A stretch of DNA of 8,333 bases from an uncultured Oxalobacteraceae bacterium (GTDB lineage: Bacteria; Pseudomonadota; Gammaproteobacteria; Burkholderiales; Burkholderiaceae): assembly GCA_946479255.1 (NCBI GenBank), contig CAMLFK010000224.1, forward strand, positions 1-8,333, read 5' to 3'. The position numbers and the translations under genes were made by a program. Under the pieces are notes generated by a model, which worked only from the letters and a program-made list of their open reading frames with translations, made no database searches and was not told the origin of the DNA. Positions 1-7,293 of this stretch are shown piece by piece (position 1 is the first letter of the stretch; each line of letters starts with the position of its first letter).

Positions 1-581
1 TTGATGCCGATGACGGCGTCGCCGCTGCCGTACAGCAAACCGTCGAGCACGCTGGCGGCGATGCCGGAAGCGTCGTCGGTTGGGTGGTTGGGCTGCAAGC
101 GGGTGGACAGGCGGTCTGGCAGGCCGATGGTGTTGCGAAAAGCGCTGACCACGCGGCATTTTTTTGCGACCAGGACCAGGTCCTGGATGCGCATGATCTT
201 GCTGACCGCGGCCGCCATTTCCGGCGTGATTCCGGGCGCCACCGACGCCAGCGCCGCGCTGTCGGCTTCGTCGCTGAGCAACCAGTTGCGAAAGTCGCCC
301 ACCGTCAGATGGGCAAGCGGCAAGAATGCCGCGGCATCGTGGCTGTCGATGATCAGCCGGGTGACTTCGTCGGTTTCGTAGGGCACCAGCACATCGTTCA
401 GGAAGCTTGAAAGCGGCAAAGCCGCCAGCGTCATCTGCGCCGCCACCCGTTCCTCGGCGCTGCCTGCCGCCAGGCCCGCCAGATGGTCGCCGGAGCGCGC
501 CGGCGTGGCCTTGGCCATCAGGTCCTTGAGGTCGGTGAAGCCGTAGCTGCGGGCGCCGACGGCGTGGGTGTACTGGTGCAT
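1..581 (-). CDS. eutB: Ethanolamine ammonia-lyase large subunit EutB, N-terminal 193 residues (cut by left edge)
   Basis: EutB with EutC forms the adenosylcobalamin-dependent lyase that converts ethanolamine to acetaldehyde and ammonia in the cytoplasm. The frame starts at ATG 581-579 and stays open to base 1. Its first 30 residues align without gaps with the start of E. coli EutB as I remember it, including an LMAKATPARSGD stretch matching VLAKANELRSGD. Further matches are EERVAAQ (about 44-50), TIGLPDRLSTRLQPN (151-165) and GSGDAVIGI (185-193). R161 and Q163 in RLQPN correspond to E. coli R160 and Q162, which contact substrate. The next codon begins AA and would be the equivalent of N193. 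A Shine-Dalgarno GAGGG (590-594) lies 8 bases before the ATG and supports this start. The family is about 450-465 residues, so roughly 40% is visible. No permease gene precedes it; eutC is expected beyond the edge. Confidence 0.95.
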   Translation of the reverse strand, partial: MHQYTHAVGARSYGFTDLKDLMAKATPARSGDHLAGLAAGSAEERVAAQMTLAALPLSSFLNDVLVPYETDEVTRLIIDSHDAAAFLPLAHLTVGDFRNWLLSDEADSAALASVAPGITPEMAAAVSKIMRIQDLVLVAKKCRVVSAFRNTIGLPDRLSTRLQPNHPTDDASGIAASVLDGLLYGSGDAVIGI

Positions 582-610
582 GATTGCTGCCCTCAAAAGC
601 CGACCTTGGC

Positions 611-650
611 GTCGCAGTCATTGTAGTGCGACTGTCGATTTTTTGGGCAA
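611..650 (-). promoter_or_regulatory. Candidate eutB promoter with inverted repeat over the -10 box
   Basis: Read on the minus strand, TACAAT (bases 625-620) matches 5 of 6 positions of a sigma70 -10 box. TTGCCC (650-645) is a 4/6 match for -35, but the 19-base spacer is long. Transcription would start near base 613, giving a leader of about 30 bases. The -10 box lies inside an inverted repeat: GTCGCA (611-616) and TGCGAC (627-632), with an overlapping second pair CAGTC (615-619) and GACTG (630-634). Such a site could bind a repressor. The regulator is not identifiable from the sequence. Confidence 0.35.
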
Positions 651-685
651 TGTTGGATCGGCGACACTATACTGGTGCAATGTTG
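647..685. repeat. 9-base direct repeat GCAATGTTG, 30-base spacing
   Basis: GCAATGTTG occurs at 647-655 and 677-685, start to start 30 bases, close to three helical turns, so both copies face the same side of the DNA. They flank a TATACT box (668-673, plus strand). The spacing suits a protein that binds direct repeats, for example an AraC-family regulator such as EutR, but that link is inference. A chance 9-base repeat in a 162-base region is uncommon but not rare. Confidence 0.4.
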
Positions 686-691
686 ATTGTG

Positions 692-714
692 TTGCTAGAA
701 TGCATCGTTAGCAA
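692..714. promoter_or_regulatory. Inverted repeat TTGCTA-N11-TAGCAA
   Basis: Perfect 6-base arms TTGCTA (692-697) and TAGCAA (709-714) surround an 11-base spacer, ending 29 bases before the start of the plus-strand membrane-protein gene. The arms are too short and too far apart for a terminator, and no T-run follows, so an operator for a dimeric regulator is more likely. A TAGAAT box (696-701) lies within it and could be a -10 for the downstream gene, though no good -35 is seen. Confidence 0.3.
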
Positions 715-743
715 ATTCTCATCCACCTGGCGCCGAGACCACG

Positions 744-1433
744 ATGCATGCAATCACAGAACCCATCAGCCCCGACCCGGACGCGTATCGCCAGCTGGTT
801 CGCCGCACTGGCGTGGTCGTCATTGCGTTTGGAATCGTCGAGTTACTCTACGGTTTCAGCAAGGCGCCCAAAGGCACGATCAATTTTGAAGTAGTCGGGC
901 TGCTGGCCGGGCTGGCGATCTATTTCGGCGGACTACGCCTTCATTCGCTGGTGCGCTGGCTCGCGTGCCTGACGATTTCCTCCGGCATCGGGATCCTGGT
1001 CCAACCGGTCTTGCTGGCGCCGATGTCCTTGACGCTGGCCCAGCTGCGCCTGCATCCGCTGGGTGTCGCGGCCTACTACATTCCCATCCTGGTAAGCCTG
1101 GGCCTTGCCGCCTATGTCGCGCGCCGGCTTGGCCTGCCGCCTGTGCTGGACGCGCGCGCGGCGGCGCAGCGCAAGGTACGCGACATGCGCATCCCTTTGG
1201 CGCTCGGCCTTGTGCTCGCCATCGGCGGTCTGCTGGTCCTATATAAGATGTTGAATGGCGAGGATGCGCGCCGCGCCGCGCAATTGGCCGCCGACAAGAT
1301 GGGACCCGCTTACAACTACTACACCAACCACCTGAACATCGTGAAGGCGGATGGCCAGACCACCGTGATCGCCGGCGTGCAAGTCTGGAACGACAAGCAA
1401 GTGCTGCATCTGCCAGTGCAGTGGAAGCGGTAA
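744..1433 (+). CDS. Unrecognised polytopic inner-membrane protein
   Basis: I do not recognise a family for this 229-residue protein. It has about five hydrophobic segments: near residues 23-41, 48-66, 68-90, 105-125 and 149-167. A basic loop rich in Arg and Ala (about 126-148) lies before the last one. A hydrophilic tail of about 60 residues follows, with an Asn/Tyr-rich patch (PAYNYYTNHLN) and an aromatic end (LPVQWKR). The first 20 residues are polar with no cleavable signal, so it is probably inserted in the inner membrane. ATG 744 is the only good start; no ATG or GTG lies upstream in frame and the Shine-Dalgarno is weak. It is divergent from eutB and convergent with the small peptide gene, so it seems to be a single-gene unit. 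Any role in ethanolamine use rests only on sharing the upstream region. Confidence 0.8.
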   Translation: MHAITEPISPDPDAYRQLVRRTGVVVIAFGIVELLYGFSKAPKGTINFEVVGLLAGLAIYFGGLRLHSLVRWLACLTISSGIGILVQPVLLAPMSLTLAQLRLHPLGVAAYYIPILVSLGLAAYVARRLGLPPVLDARAAAQRKVRDMRIPLALGLVLAIGGLLVLYKMLNGEDARRAAQLAADKMGPAYNYYTNHLNIVKADGQTTVIAGVQVWNDKQVLHLPVQWKR

Positions 1434-1471
1434 TTTGCCGCTGCCGTGTAAAGCATCCAGACGCGCGAAAG

Positions 1472-1499
1472 AAAAACGGCCGGCATTTGCCGGCCGCTT
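1472..1499 (-). terminator. Strong intrinsic terminator of the peptide/kinase unit
   Basis: A perfect 8-base stem, CGGCCGGC (1477-1484) and GCCGGCCG (1489-1496), encloses a 4-base loop. Read on the minus strand it is followed at once by TTTTTC (1476-1471). It starts 22 bases after the stop of the 84-residue peptide gene. In the plus direction the hairpin is followed only by CTTCATT, so it is a much weaker stop for the membrane-protein gene that converges on it. It is the only terminator seen after the kinase gene, which fits one shared kinase-peptide unit. Confidence 0.8.
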
Positions 1500-1518
1500 C
1501 ATTGGAGGCGCAAGTAAA

Positions 1519-1773
1519 TTATGCGCGGCCCGACAGGAAAAATGGAATGGCGCCGGCGGCATTGTCGAGCTTTTGCTTGACAGCCACGCGGTCGATGGCG
1601 ATGACCTGCTTCGACGGCAGCTTGCGGATTGCAGGGATCTGGCTTGGGTCGATGAAAATGCCAATCGCCGACAGGGCGTTGACGGGATCAGCCATCAGCT
1701 GCGAACGGAAACCGTCGTCGCTGGATAGTTTTTCCATCAGCTTGTCCATATTTGGAGGGAACTGGGATGCCAT
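1519..1773 (-). CDS. Small leader-like protein, candidate NHLP/Nif11-related RiPP precursor
   Basis: This 84-residue protein has a predicted amphipathic N-terminal half (about 8-38): MDKLMEKLSSDDGFRSQLMA followed by DPVNALSAIGI. The pattern hxxLxSDxxFRxxLxxDPxxALxxxGI resembles leaders related to nitrile hydratase alpha and Nif11, in particular the small 'putative modified peptide' group of proteobacteria. That assignment is from memory of the family pattern. The C-terminal end (about 70-84, DNAAGAIPFFLSGRA) is the likely core. The whole protein has no Cys, Thr, Trp, Tyr or His, so Cys- or Thr-based cyclisation is excluded and only Ser81 is available in the core. The ATG at 1773 has Shine-Dalgarno AAGAGAGG (1781-1788) 7 bases upstream. 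It lies 57 bases after the kinase stop and ends before a terminator, so it is probably co-transcribed with the kinase. No modifying enzyme, protease or exporter is in the window. It could instead be a small regulatory protein. Confidence 0.75.
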   Translation of the reverse strand: MASQFPPNMDKLMEKLSSDDGFRSQLMADPVNALSAIGIFIDPSQIPAIRKLPSKQVIAIDRVAVKQKLDNAAGAIPFFLSGRA

Positions 1774-1780
1774 AGGAATG

Positions 1781-1788
1781 CCTCTCTT
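1781..1788 (-). promoter_or_regulatory. Ribosome binding site of the leader-like peptide gene
   Basis: AAGAGAGG on the minus strand, 7 bases before ATG 1773. It is stronger than the site of the large kinase gene before it, which suggests that the peptide could be made in larger amounts from a shared message. Confidence 0.65.
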
Positions 1789-1830
1789 GGGTATAGGAAG
1801 TACTACACAGTTTTACGAACTTTTGATAAG

Positions 1831-4800
1831 TCAAACTACGTTGGCAGCCGAAGTCCCTTGGTCGGCAGCTTCGCCGCGGGCGCTCTCTAAAACCAGTTCA
1901 AACGCCAGTGAAAAAGCGGGCATCAGCTGTGGTAGCGCAGATCGTTTGTGCGCCATTAAATGATACTCGACTTCTCCCGCCATAAGATGCAGGTCATTGG
2001 CGGCCAGATTGCCCGCGGCGCCTTTCAGTTTGTGTACAAGTAGTGCTGCACGGTCCAAATCATCGTTCTCGATGGCCGTTTTGATCTCGGCCAGACTATC
2101 CCCAAAATCGTCGGCGAAGAGGCGTAGCAGGCGTTTTAGGAGGGCATGATTGCCCCCCAGGCGAGCCAGCGCCGCCTTCATGTCAATGCCCGGAATGGGC
2201 GCGAATATCACCTCATTCTCACTAACTAAAAGTACCGGGTTTTGTTGTGTTAACGCAACGGAAGGTGTGGAGTTAACAATGTTAGTATCATTGTGTAACC
2301 ACTTTGCCAAGGTGGCGAACAGCGTGCCTGGATCGACCGGTTTGGTGAGGTAATCGTTCATTCCCATCGCCAGGCAGCGCTCGCGGTAGCCGCTCATGGC
2401 GTGCGCGGTCATGGCGATCACCGGCAGGTCGGCGAAGCGCTCGTCGGCGCGCAGGCGCTGGGTGGCCTGGTAGCCATCCATTTCCGGCATCTGGATGTCC
2501 ATCAGGACGGCGTCGTAGCTGCCGGCAGCCACCATCTCGATGGCTTCCGGGCCGCTGCTGGCAAGGTCGGCGTGCACGCCGGCGCGCTGCAGGATTTCGC
2601 TGGCCACTTGCTGGTTGATGCTGTTGTCGTCGACCACCAGCACGCGCGCGCCGGCGATCGGCGGCATGGCCACGCTTGAAAAGGGCAGTGCCTCGACGGC
2701 CGCCACATGGGTATCGTGGCCCAAGGCCGAGAGCACCCCGTCGAGCAGCAGCAGCGGCGTGACCGGCTTGACCATGAAGGCGCCGATGCCGGCCGCCTCG
2801 GCGGCCTGGCGGATGTTATCGCGCGCGTAGGCGGTCACCATGATGATCGCCGGGATGTTGGCCAGGCTGGCGTCGTCCTTGATGCGGCGCGCCACCTCGA
2901 TGCCATCCATCTCCGGCATGTTCCAGTCCATCAGCACCACGTCGTAGGGTTCAAGCTGGAGTGCGAACAGGGCCGCTTCGCCCGAGCCGACCGCGCTGGC
3001 CTCGAAGCCGAAGCTCTTGAGCTGCGCTTCGAGCATGGCGCGGGTGGGCGCGCTGTCGTCGACGATGAGCACGCGCCGTCCGCGCGCATCGCCCTGGGCG
3101 CTGAGCTGGCGCGCATCGTGCACGGGCGAGCAAGGCAGGGTGATGCTGAAGGCGAAGGTGCTGCCCACGCCGGCCTGGCTGGAGAGGGTGATCTTGCCGC
3201 CCATCTTGCCGACCAGTTGCTGCGAAATCGCCAGCCCCAGCCCGGTGCCGCCGTACAGGCGGGTGGTGCTGGTATCGGCCTGGGCGAAGGCCATGAAGAG
3301 GCGGGTCTGCTGATCGGGGCTGATGCCGACGCCGGAATCTTCAACCGAAAAGCGCAGCCGCACATACTCGCCTCCGCCGCTTTCGCCGTAGTCGTCGATT
3401 CGCTGTTGCGGCTGCCGCCCATCGAGTTCGACGCGCAGCTGGATGAAGCCCTTGGTGGTGAACTTGAGCGCATTGCCGACCAGGTTGACCAGCACCTGGT
3501 TGATGCGCAGCGGGTCGCCGTGGACGATCATCGGCACTTCGGGCGCGGCCCAGACCACCAGTTCGAGGTCTTTCTCGGCGGCGCGCCAGGAGAACAGGTC
3601 GGCAATCTGGCTGAGCGTCTCGGACAGGTCGAACGGCACGGTTTCCAGTTCCAGCTTGCCCGACTCGATCTTGGAGAAATCGAGCACGTCGTTGATGATG
3701 CCCAGCAGGCTGTGGCCGGCGCGGCCGATCTTGCGGAAGTAATCGAGCGGCTTGGCCGGCAGGTCCAGGTGGCTGCCCAGGCCGGCGAAGCCGAGGATGG
3801 CATTGATCGGGGTTCGGATCTCGTGGCTGATGTTGGTCAGGAACTCGCTCTTGGCGCGGTTGGCCGCCTCGGCGCCGGCGCGCTCCTTCTCGATCAGGCG
3901 CAGGGCATTGGCCTTCTGGAAGGCCGACACGAAGGGCTCCTTGAGCGCCTTGACCAGTTCCAGGTCGGACGGGTCGAACACCTTGGGCGGCTGGCGCTTC
4001 TCGAACACCAGGTAGCCTTCGACCTGCTGGTCGATGCGGATGCGTACCGCCAGCAGGGCCGAGCCGGGATGGGCGCGGGTGCGTCCGGGACCGGTCACGT
4101 AGATGTCGGCGGCTATCGAATCGGCATAGGCCACGTAGCGTATGCCGGCTTCGTCGATCGTCATGCTTTGCTCGCTGGGCGGGGCGCCCGTGCGTTCCCA
4201 CGCGGCGCGCAGCACCAGGGTGTCGCCGCCGGCGCCGGCGTCGCGCACCAGCGCCCAGGCGGCATCGCTGCCCTGGATGAAGCGCGACTCCTGCAGGATG
4301 GTTTGCAGGAGCGCGTCGAAGTTCAGCTGTTCGTTGATCGATTTGACGATGGCGTTGAGTTTTTCAAGGTGCTCGGTGCGCGAGTACACCAGCTTCTGCA
4401 GCATGGCGCGGTTGCGTTCAAGCTTGCGCACGCGCCAGCGGAGCAGCACATACGCCACCAGCGCGGCGGCCACCAGGTAGCCCATGCGGGCCCACCAGGT
4501 CTGGTGCCAGGCCGGCAGCACCCGCACCGCCAGTGTCAGTTCGACCGTGCTCCAGACGCCGTCGCGGTTGGCACCGCGCATGCGCAGGCGGTAGTTGCCC
4601 GGCGCCAGATTGCTGTAGGCCGCAACGCGCCGGTTGGCATCGCTCTCGATCCAGTCGCGGTCGTAGCCGTCGAGCCGGTAGGCGTAGCGGTTTTCCTCGG
4701 GCGCGGAATAATCGAGCACCGCTATCTCGACTTCGAAGCCTTTGGTGCCCGGCGCCAGGATCAGGCCGGGGCCGCGCGGGGACAGCACGCCGGTGCCGCG

Positions 4801-6948
4801 CACCAGCTGGCCGTCGACCCGCACCGAGGTGATCGCGACCGGGGCGCGGAAGGTCCATGCCCCAAGACGATCCGGGTGCACCACCGCCATGCCGGCGGTG
4901 GCGCCGAACAACAGGTCGTGTTCCGGGGTCTGGGTGGCCGAGCCCTGGTAAAAGGTCGGCACGCCGACTCCTTCGGCCAGGCGCAGCGCGCGTACTTTGA
5001 GGGTGGCGGTATCGATGGTGGCCAGGCCGTCGGTGGTGGAGACCCAGATGCGCCCGTCGCTGCCCAGGCGCAGCGCCGCCACCGCCTCGCTGGGCAGGCC
5101 TTCGGACAGGCCGAGGCGGCGGAACACCGGGGTGCCGGCGGCATTGCGCGACTCCAGCACGCTGATGCCGCCGCCGTGCGAGCCGACCCACAAGCGACCA
5201 TGTTCGTCGGTGGCCAGGGTGGTGATGACCGGGTCGGCCAGCCCGCCGGGTGAGGCCGGGCTGGCGTGGATCTGCTCGACCTTGCCGGTAGCCAGGTCGA
5301 GCAGGTTCAGGCCATTGCGGGTGCCGATCCACAGGGCGTTGCCGGGGGCGGCCACCACCACCTGAATGCGGTTGTCGGTCAGGCCACCGGCCTCGCCCTT
5401 GCCCTGGGTGTAAGCATCGAGCGCACCGCTTTTGGGATCGAAGCGCAGCAGGCCTTCGAAGGTGCCGAGCCACAGCACGCCGTCGCGTGCCAGCACGGTG
5501 CCCACGCGCGGATACGGATTGGCCAGCGGCAGGGCCACGCGGCGCACTTTCTCGCCATGATTGGCGGTGTGGTACAGGCCCAGCTGGGTGCCGATCCAGG
5601 CTTCCTGCGGCTCGGCTTCGGCAAGGGCCAGCACCATGCGGTTGGGCAGGGCGGTCTCGGGGTGGGCCGGATTCGGGCGCAGCGCGGCCAGGCGCGAACC
5701 GTCCGGGTTGACCAGGTCGATGCCCTGGTCGGCCAGGCCGAGCCAGACCCGCCCGGCCGAATCGGTCATGGCCGCCGATACTGACGCTTCCAGGCTGCCT
5801 TCGGAGCCGAACACGGTTTCCACCGCGCGGTTGGCGGGATTGTGCACGTCCACGCTGCGCTCGTTGGCCACCCACAGCAAGCCGCTGGTATCGCGCAGCA
5901 GTGCCGCGGTGCGGTCGTTGCCCAGGCTGGAAGGGACGGCCGGCTGGTGCAGGATGCGCCGTCCGCTCCCGGCATTGCTGTCGACTTCGATCAGGCCGCC
6001 GCCATAGGTGCTGGCCCACCAGCGTCCCGGCGAGGTCTCGGCCAAAGCCAGCACCATGTTCGCGTGCGCGTCCGGCACTTCGGCAATGGCCAGGATGGAT
6101 GCGGTGGCGCCGTTCGGCCCCACCATGCCGATGCCGCTCTTGTTGGTCCCGAAGGCGATTTGGCCGCGGCTGTTCTCGGCCAGCGCCATCACCGCGTCGC
6201 GCACCGGCGCAGCACCGTCGGCGTCGCTGATGGGCACTTCGCTGATCTTGCCGGTCGCGCCATCGCGCCGCGCCAGCCCGCGCAAGGAACCGATCCACAG
6301 GTTGCCCTTCTTGTCCATGCGTAGCGCGCGTATCGGGCTGTCGCCGCCTTCCATGCGGATGTGCGAAATGGTGCCGGCGCGGGTATCGACGTAATCGAGG
6401 CCGCCGGCACTGCCGACCCAGACCCCGCCTGCGGTGTCGCCGGCAATGGCCGCGACGGCCGGATTGGCCAGGCCCTTGGGACCGGCGCCGTAGCGCAGGA
6501 AGCGTTCCTGCTGTTTGTCGTACATGGCCAGCCCACCGGTGGCGGTGCCGACCCACAGACGGCCCTGCAGGTCCACGTGCAGGGTCTGCACGAAGTCGGC
6601 GGGCAGCGAGGCGGGGTCGACGCCGTCATGCAGGAAGCTGCGCATGCGGTAACCATCCCAGCGCGCAAGCCCGCGCTGGGTGCCGATCCAGATGTAGCCG
6701 TCGCCGTCCTGCGCCAGGGCCATGGCGACCGGGTGCGGCAGGCCATCCTTGAGGCCCAGGTGGTTGAACAGCGGCGTGGACAGATGGTTCCAGCGCTCCG
6801 ATACCGCCCCGGCGGGGGCCGGGGCCAGCGCCAGTGCCATGGCCAGCAAAATGCAGCCCATCCAGGCGCGCAGCAGTGCCGGCCTTGCCGGGGAGGCGAT
6901 GCGGGTGGCGCGGGCGGTCAGGGCTGCTGTAGAGGAGGGACGTGGCAT
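1831..6948 (-). CDS. Double-propeller hybrid sensor histidine kinase (HisKA-HATPase-REC-REC-Hpt)
   Basis: This 1705-residue phosphorelay kinase has a basic N-terminus and a hydrophobic segment ending APAGA (about 30-48), a signal peptide or anchor. Fourteen 'DxxGxLWIGTxxGL' blades (about 55-695) fit two seven-bladed regulator propellers. A Y_Y_Y-type domain (about 735-812), a membrane segment (about 820-838) and a GAF-like region (about 864-1012) follow. The kinase core has HisKA with H1042 in NISHEIRTP, the N box at N1159, D1204 in DSGVGIS and GGTGLGLA near 1232-1239. Receiver 1 has D1341 and K1394; receiver 2 has D1484 and K1536. The Hpt has H1639 in HKLKG. All phospho-residues are present. 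The propellers should sense a periplasmic ligand, unknown here. Unlike Bacteroides HTCS proteins it has no DNA-binding domain, so it needs a separate response regulator. ATG 6948 lacks a clear Shine-Dalgarno; M30 (6861) is an alternative but also lacks one. Confidence 0.95.
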   Translation of the reverse strand: MPRPSSTAALTARATRIASPARPALLRAWMGCILLAMALALAPAPAGAVSERWNHLSTPLFNHLGLKDGLPHPVAMALAQDGDGYIWIGTQRGLARWDGYRMRSFLHDGVDPASLPADFVQTLHVDLQGRLWVGTATGGLAMYDKQQERFLRYGAGPKGLANPAVAAIAGDTAGGVWVGSAGGLDYVDTRAGTISHIRMEGGDSPIRALRMDKKGNLWIGSLRGLARRDGATGKISEVPISDADGAAPVRDAVMALAENSRGQIAFGTNKSGIGMVGPNGATASILAIAEVPDAHANMVLALAETSPGRWWASTYGGGLIEVDSNAGSGRRILHQPAVPSSLGNDRTAALLRDTSGLLWVANERSVDVHNPANRAVETVFGSEGSLEASVSAAMTDSAGRVWLGLADQGIDLVNPDGSRLAALRPNPAHPETALPNRMVLALAEAEPQEAWIGTQLGLYHTANHGEKVRRVALPLANPYPRVGTVLARDGVLWLGTFEGLLRFDPKSGALDAYTQGKGEAGGLTDNRIQVVVAAPGNALWIGTRNGLNLLDLATGKVEQIHASPASPGGLADPVITTLATDEHGRLWVGSHGGGISVLESRNAAGTPVFRRLGLSEGLPSEAVAALRLGSDGRIWVSTTDGLATIDTATLKVRALRLAEGVGVPTFYQGSATQTPEHDLLFGATAGMAVVHPDRLGAWTFRAPVAITSVRVDGQLVRGTGVLSPRGPGLILAPGTKGFEVEIAVLDYSAPEENRYAYRLDGYDRDWIESDANRRVAAYSNLAPGNYRLRMRGANRDGVWSTVELTLAVRVLPAWHQTWWARMGYLVAAALVAYVLLRWRVRKLERNRAMLQKLVYSRTEHLEKLNAIVKSINEQLNFDALLQTILQESRFIQGSDAAWALVRDAGAGGDTLVLRAAWERTGAPPSEQSMTIDEAGIRYVAYADSIAADIYVTGPGRTRAHPGSALLAVRIRIDQQVEGYLVFEKRQPPKVFDPSDLELVKALKEPFVSAFQKANALRLIEKERAGAEAANRAKSEFLTNISHEIRTPINAILGFAGLGSHLDLPAKPLDYFRKIGRAGHSLLGIINDVLDFSKIESGKLELETVPFDLSETLSQIADLFSWRAAEKDLELVVWAAPEVPMIVHGDPLRINQVLVNLVGNALKFTTKGFIQLRVELDGRQPQQRIDDYGESGGGEYVRLRFSVEDSGVGISPDQQTRLFMAFAQADTSTTRLYGGTGLGLAISQQLVGKMGGKITLSSQAGVGSTFAFSITLPCSPVHDARQLSAQGDARGRRVLIVDDSAPTRAMLEAQLKSFGFEASAVGSGEAALFALQLEPYDVVLMDWNMPEMDGIEVARRIKDDASLANIPAIIMVTAYARDNIRQAAEAAGIGAFMVKPVTPLLLLDGVLSALGHDTHVAAVEALPFSSVAMPPIAGARVLVVDDNSINQQVASEILQRAGVHADLASSGPEAIEMVAAGSYDAVLMDIQMPEMDGYQATQRLRADERFADLPVIAMTAHAMSGYRERCLAMGMNDYLTKPVDPGTLFATLAKWLHNDTNIVNSTPSVALTQQNPVLLVSENEVIFAPIPGIDMKAALARLGGNHALLKRLLRLFADDFGDSLAEIKTAIENDDLDRAALLVHKLKGAAGNLAANDLHLMAGEVEYHLMAHKRSALPQLMPAFSLAFELVLESARGEAADQGTSAANVV

Positions 6949-6990
6949 TGAGCGGTGCGTGATGACGGAGGCGCGTCTCGTATTTCTCTC

Positions 6991-7019
6991 AGGATACGCA
7001 GTTGTGCCAATACTGTCTA
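6991..7019 (-). promoter_or_regulatory. Sigma70-like promoter for the kinase gene
   Basis: On the minus strand, TAGACA (7019-7014, 5/6 match to -35) is followed by an ideal 17-base spacer and TATCCT (6996-6991, 4/6 match to -10). Transcription would start near 6984, about 36 bases before the kinase ATG. It is the best-spaced pair seen in this upstream region. Confidence 0.5.
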
Positions 7020-7258
7020 TGAAATGGGGCTGCGGCGTTGTGAGGGGAAGACGTTATTTTCCATGTTGCAACTTCTGAGTCATCCGTTTCTTTGTCTGCG
7101 ATGCAAGCATTGTTTACTTGGCCATGCACTCACAATTGCTCAGGTTTCTGATTCTTTCGCGATTGATGAGCCTTGTGGCAGCGTTATTACCTAGAATGAT
7201 TTTCAGCGGATCCTCTCCGTTCCCTGTACATCTTCTCTCCTGTTGATGTCGATATTTT

Positions 7259-7293
7259 CACCAGCTCCCGCAAGGTCGCTGGTGTTTTTTTTT
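7259..7293 (+). terminator. Isolated plus-strand intrinsic terminator
   Basis: Arms CACCAGC (7259-7265) and GCTGGTG (7278-7284) form a 7-base stem. The 12-base loop can fold further into two C-G pairs closed by GCAA. Nine T residues (7285-7293) follow directly. No plus-strand gene precedes it, so it ends either an unannotated small RNA or a gene lost by rearrangement. It could also block transcription running toward the effector/immunity genes. Confidence 0.75.

Noticed and set aside
1..381. Plus-strand frame of 126 codons (and an overlapping one of 108)
   Set aside because: The minus strand across 1-581 encodes clear EutB sequence with conserved motifs; the plus-strand frames are shadows of it.
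1239..1664. Minus-strand frame of 141 codons across the terminator
   Set aside because: It runs through the strong terminator and overlaps both the membrane-protein gene and the peptide gene in other frames; no family likeness.
2707..5253. Very long plus-strand frame of 848 codons inside the kinase gene
   Set aside because: It is antisense to a well-supported kinase with intact motifs. Its product is rich in Gly, Ala, Arg, His, Asp and Gln without recognisable domains, typical of a shadow frame in high-GC DNA.
4418..6556. Minus-strand frame of 712 codons in another register of the kinase gene
   Set aside because: It overlaps the propeller coding region out of frame and is almost only Arg, Gly, Pro, Ala and His; no independent start signal.
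6955..7194. Plus-strand frame of 79 codons
   Set aside because: It covers the kinase promoter, has no Shine-Dalgarno and no protein-like pattern.
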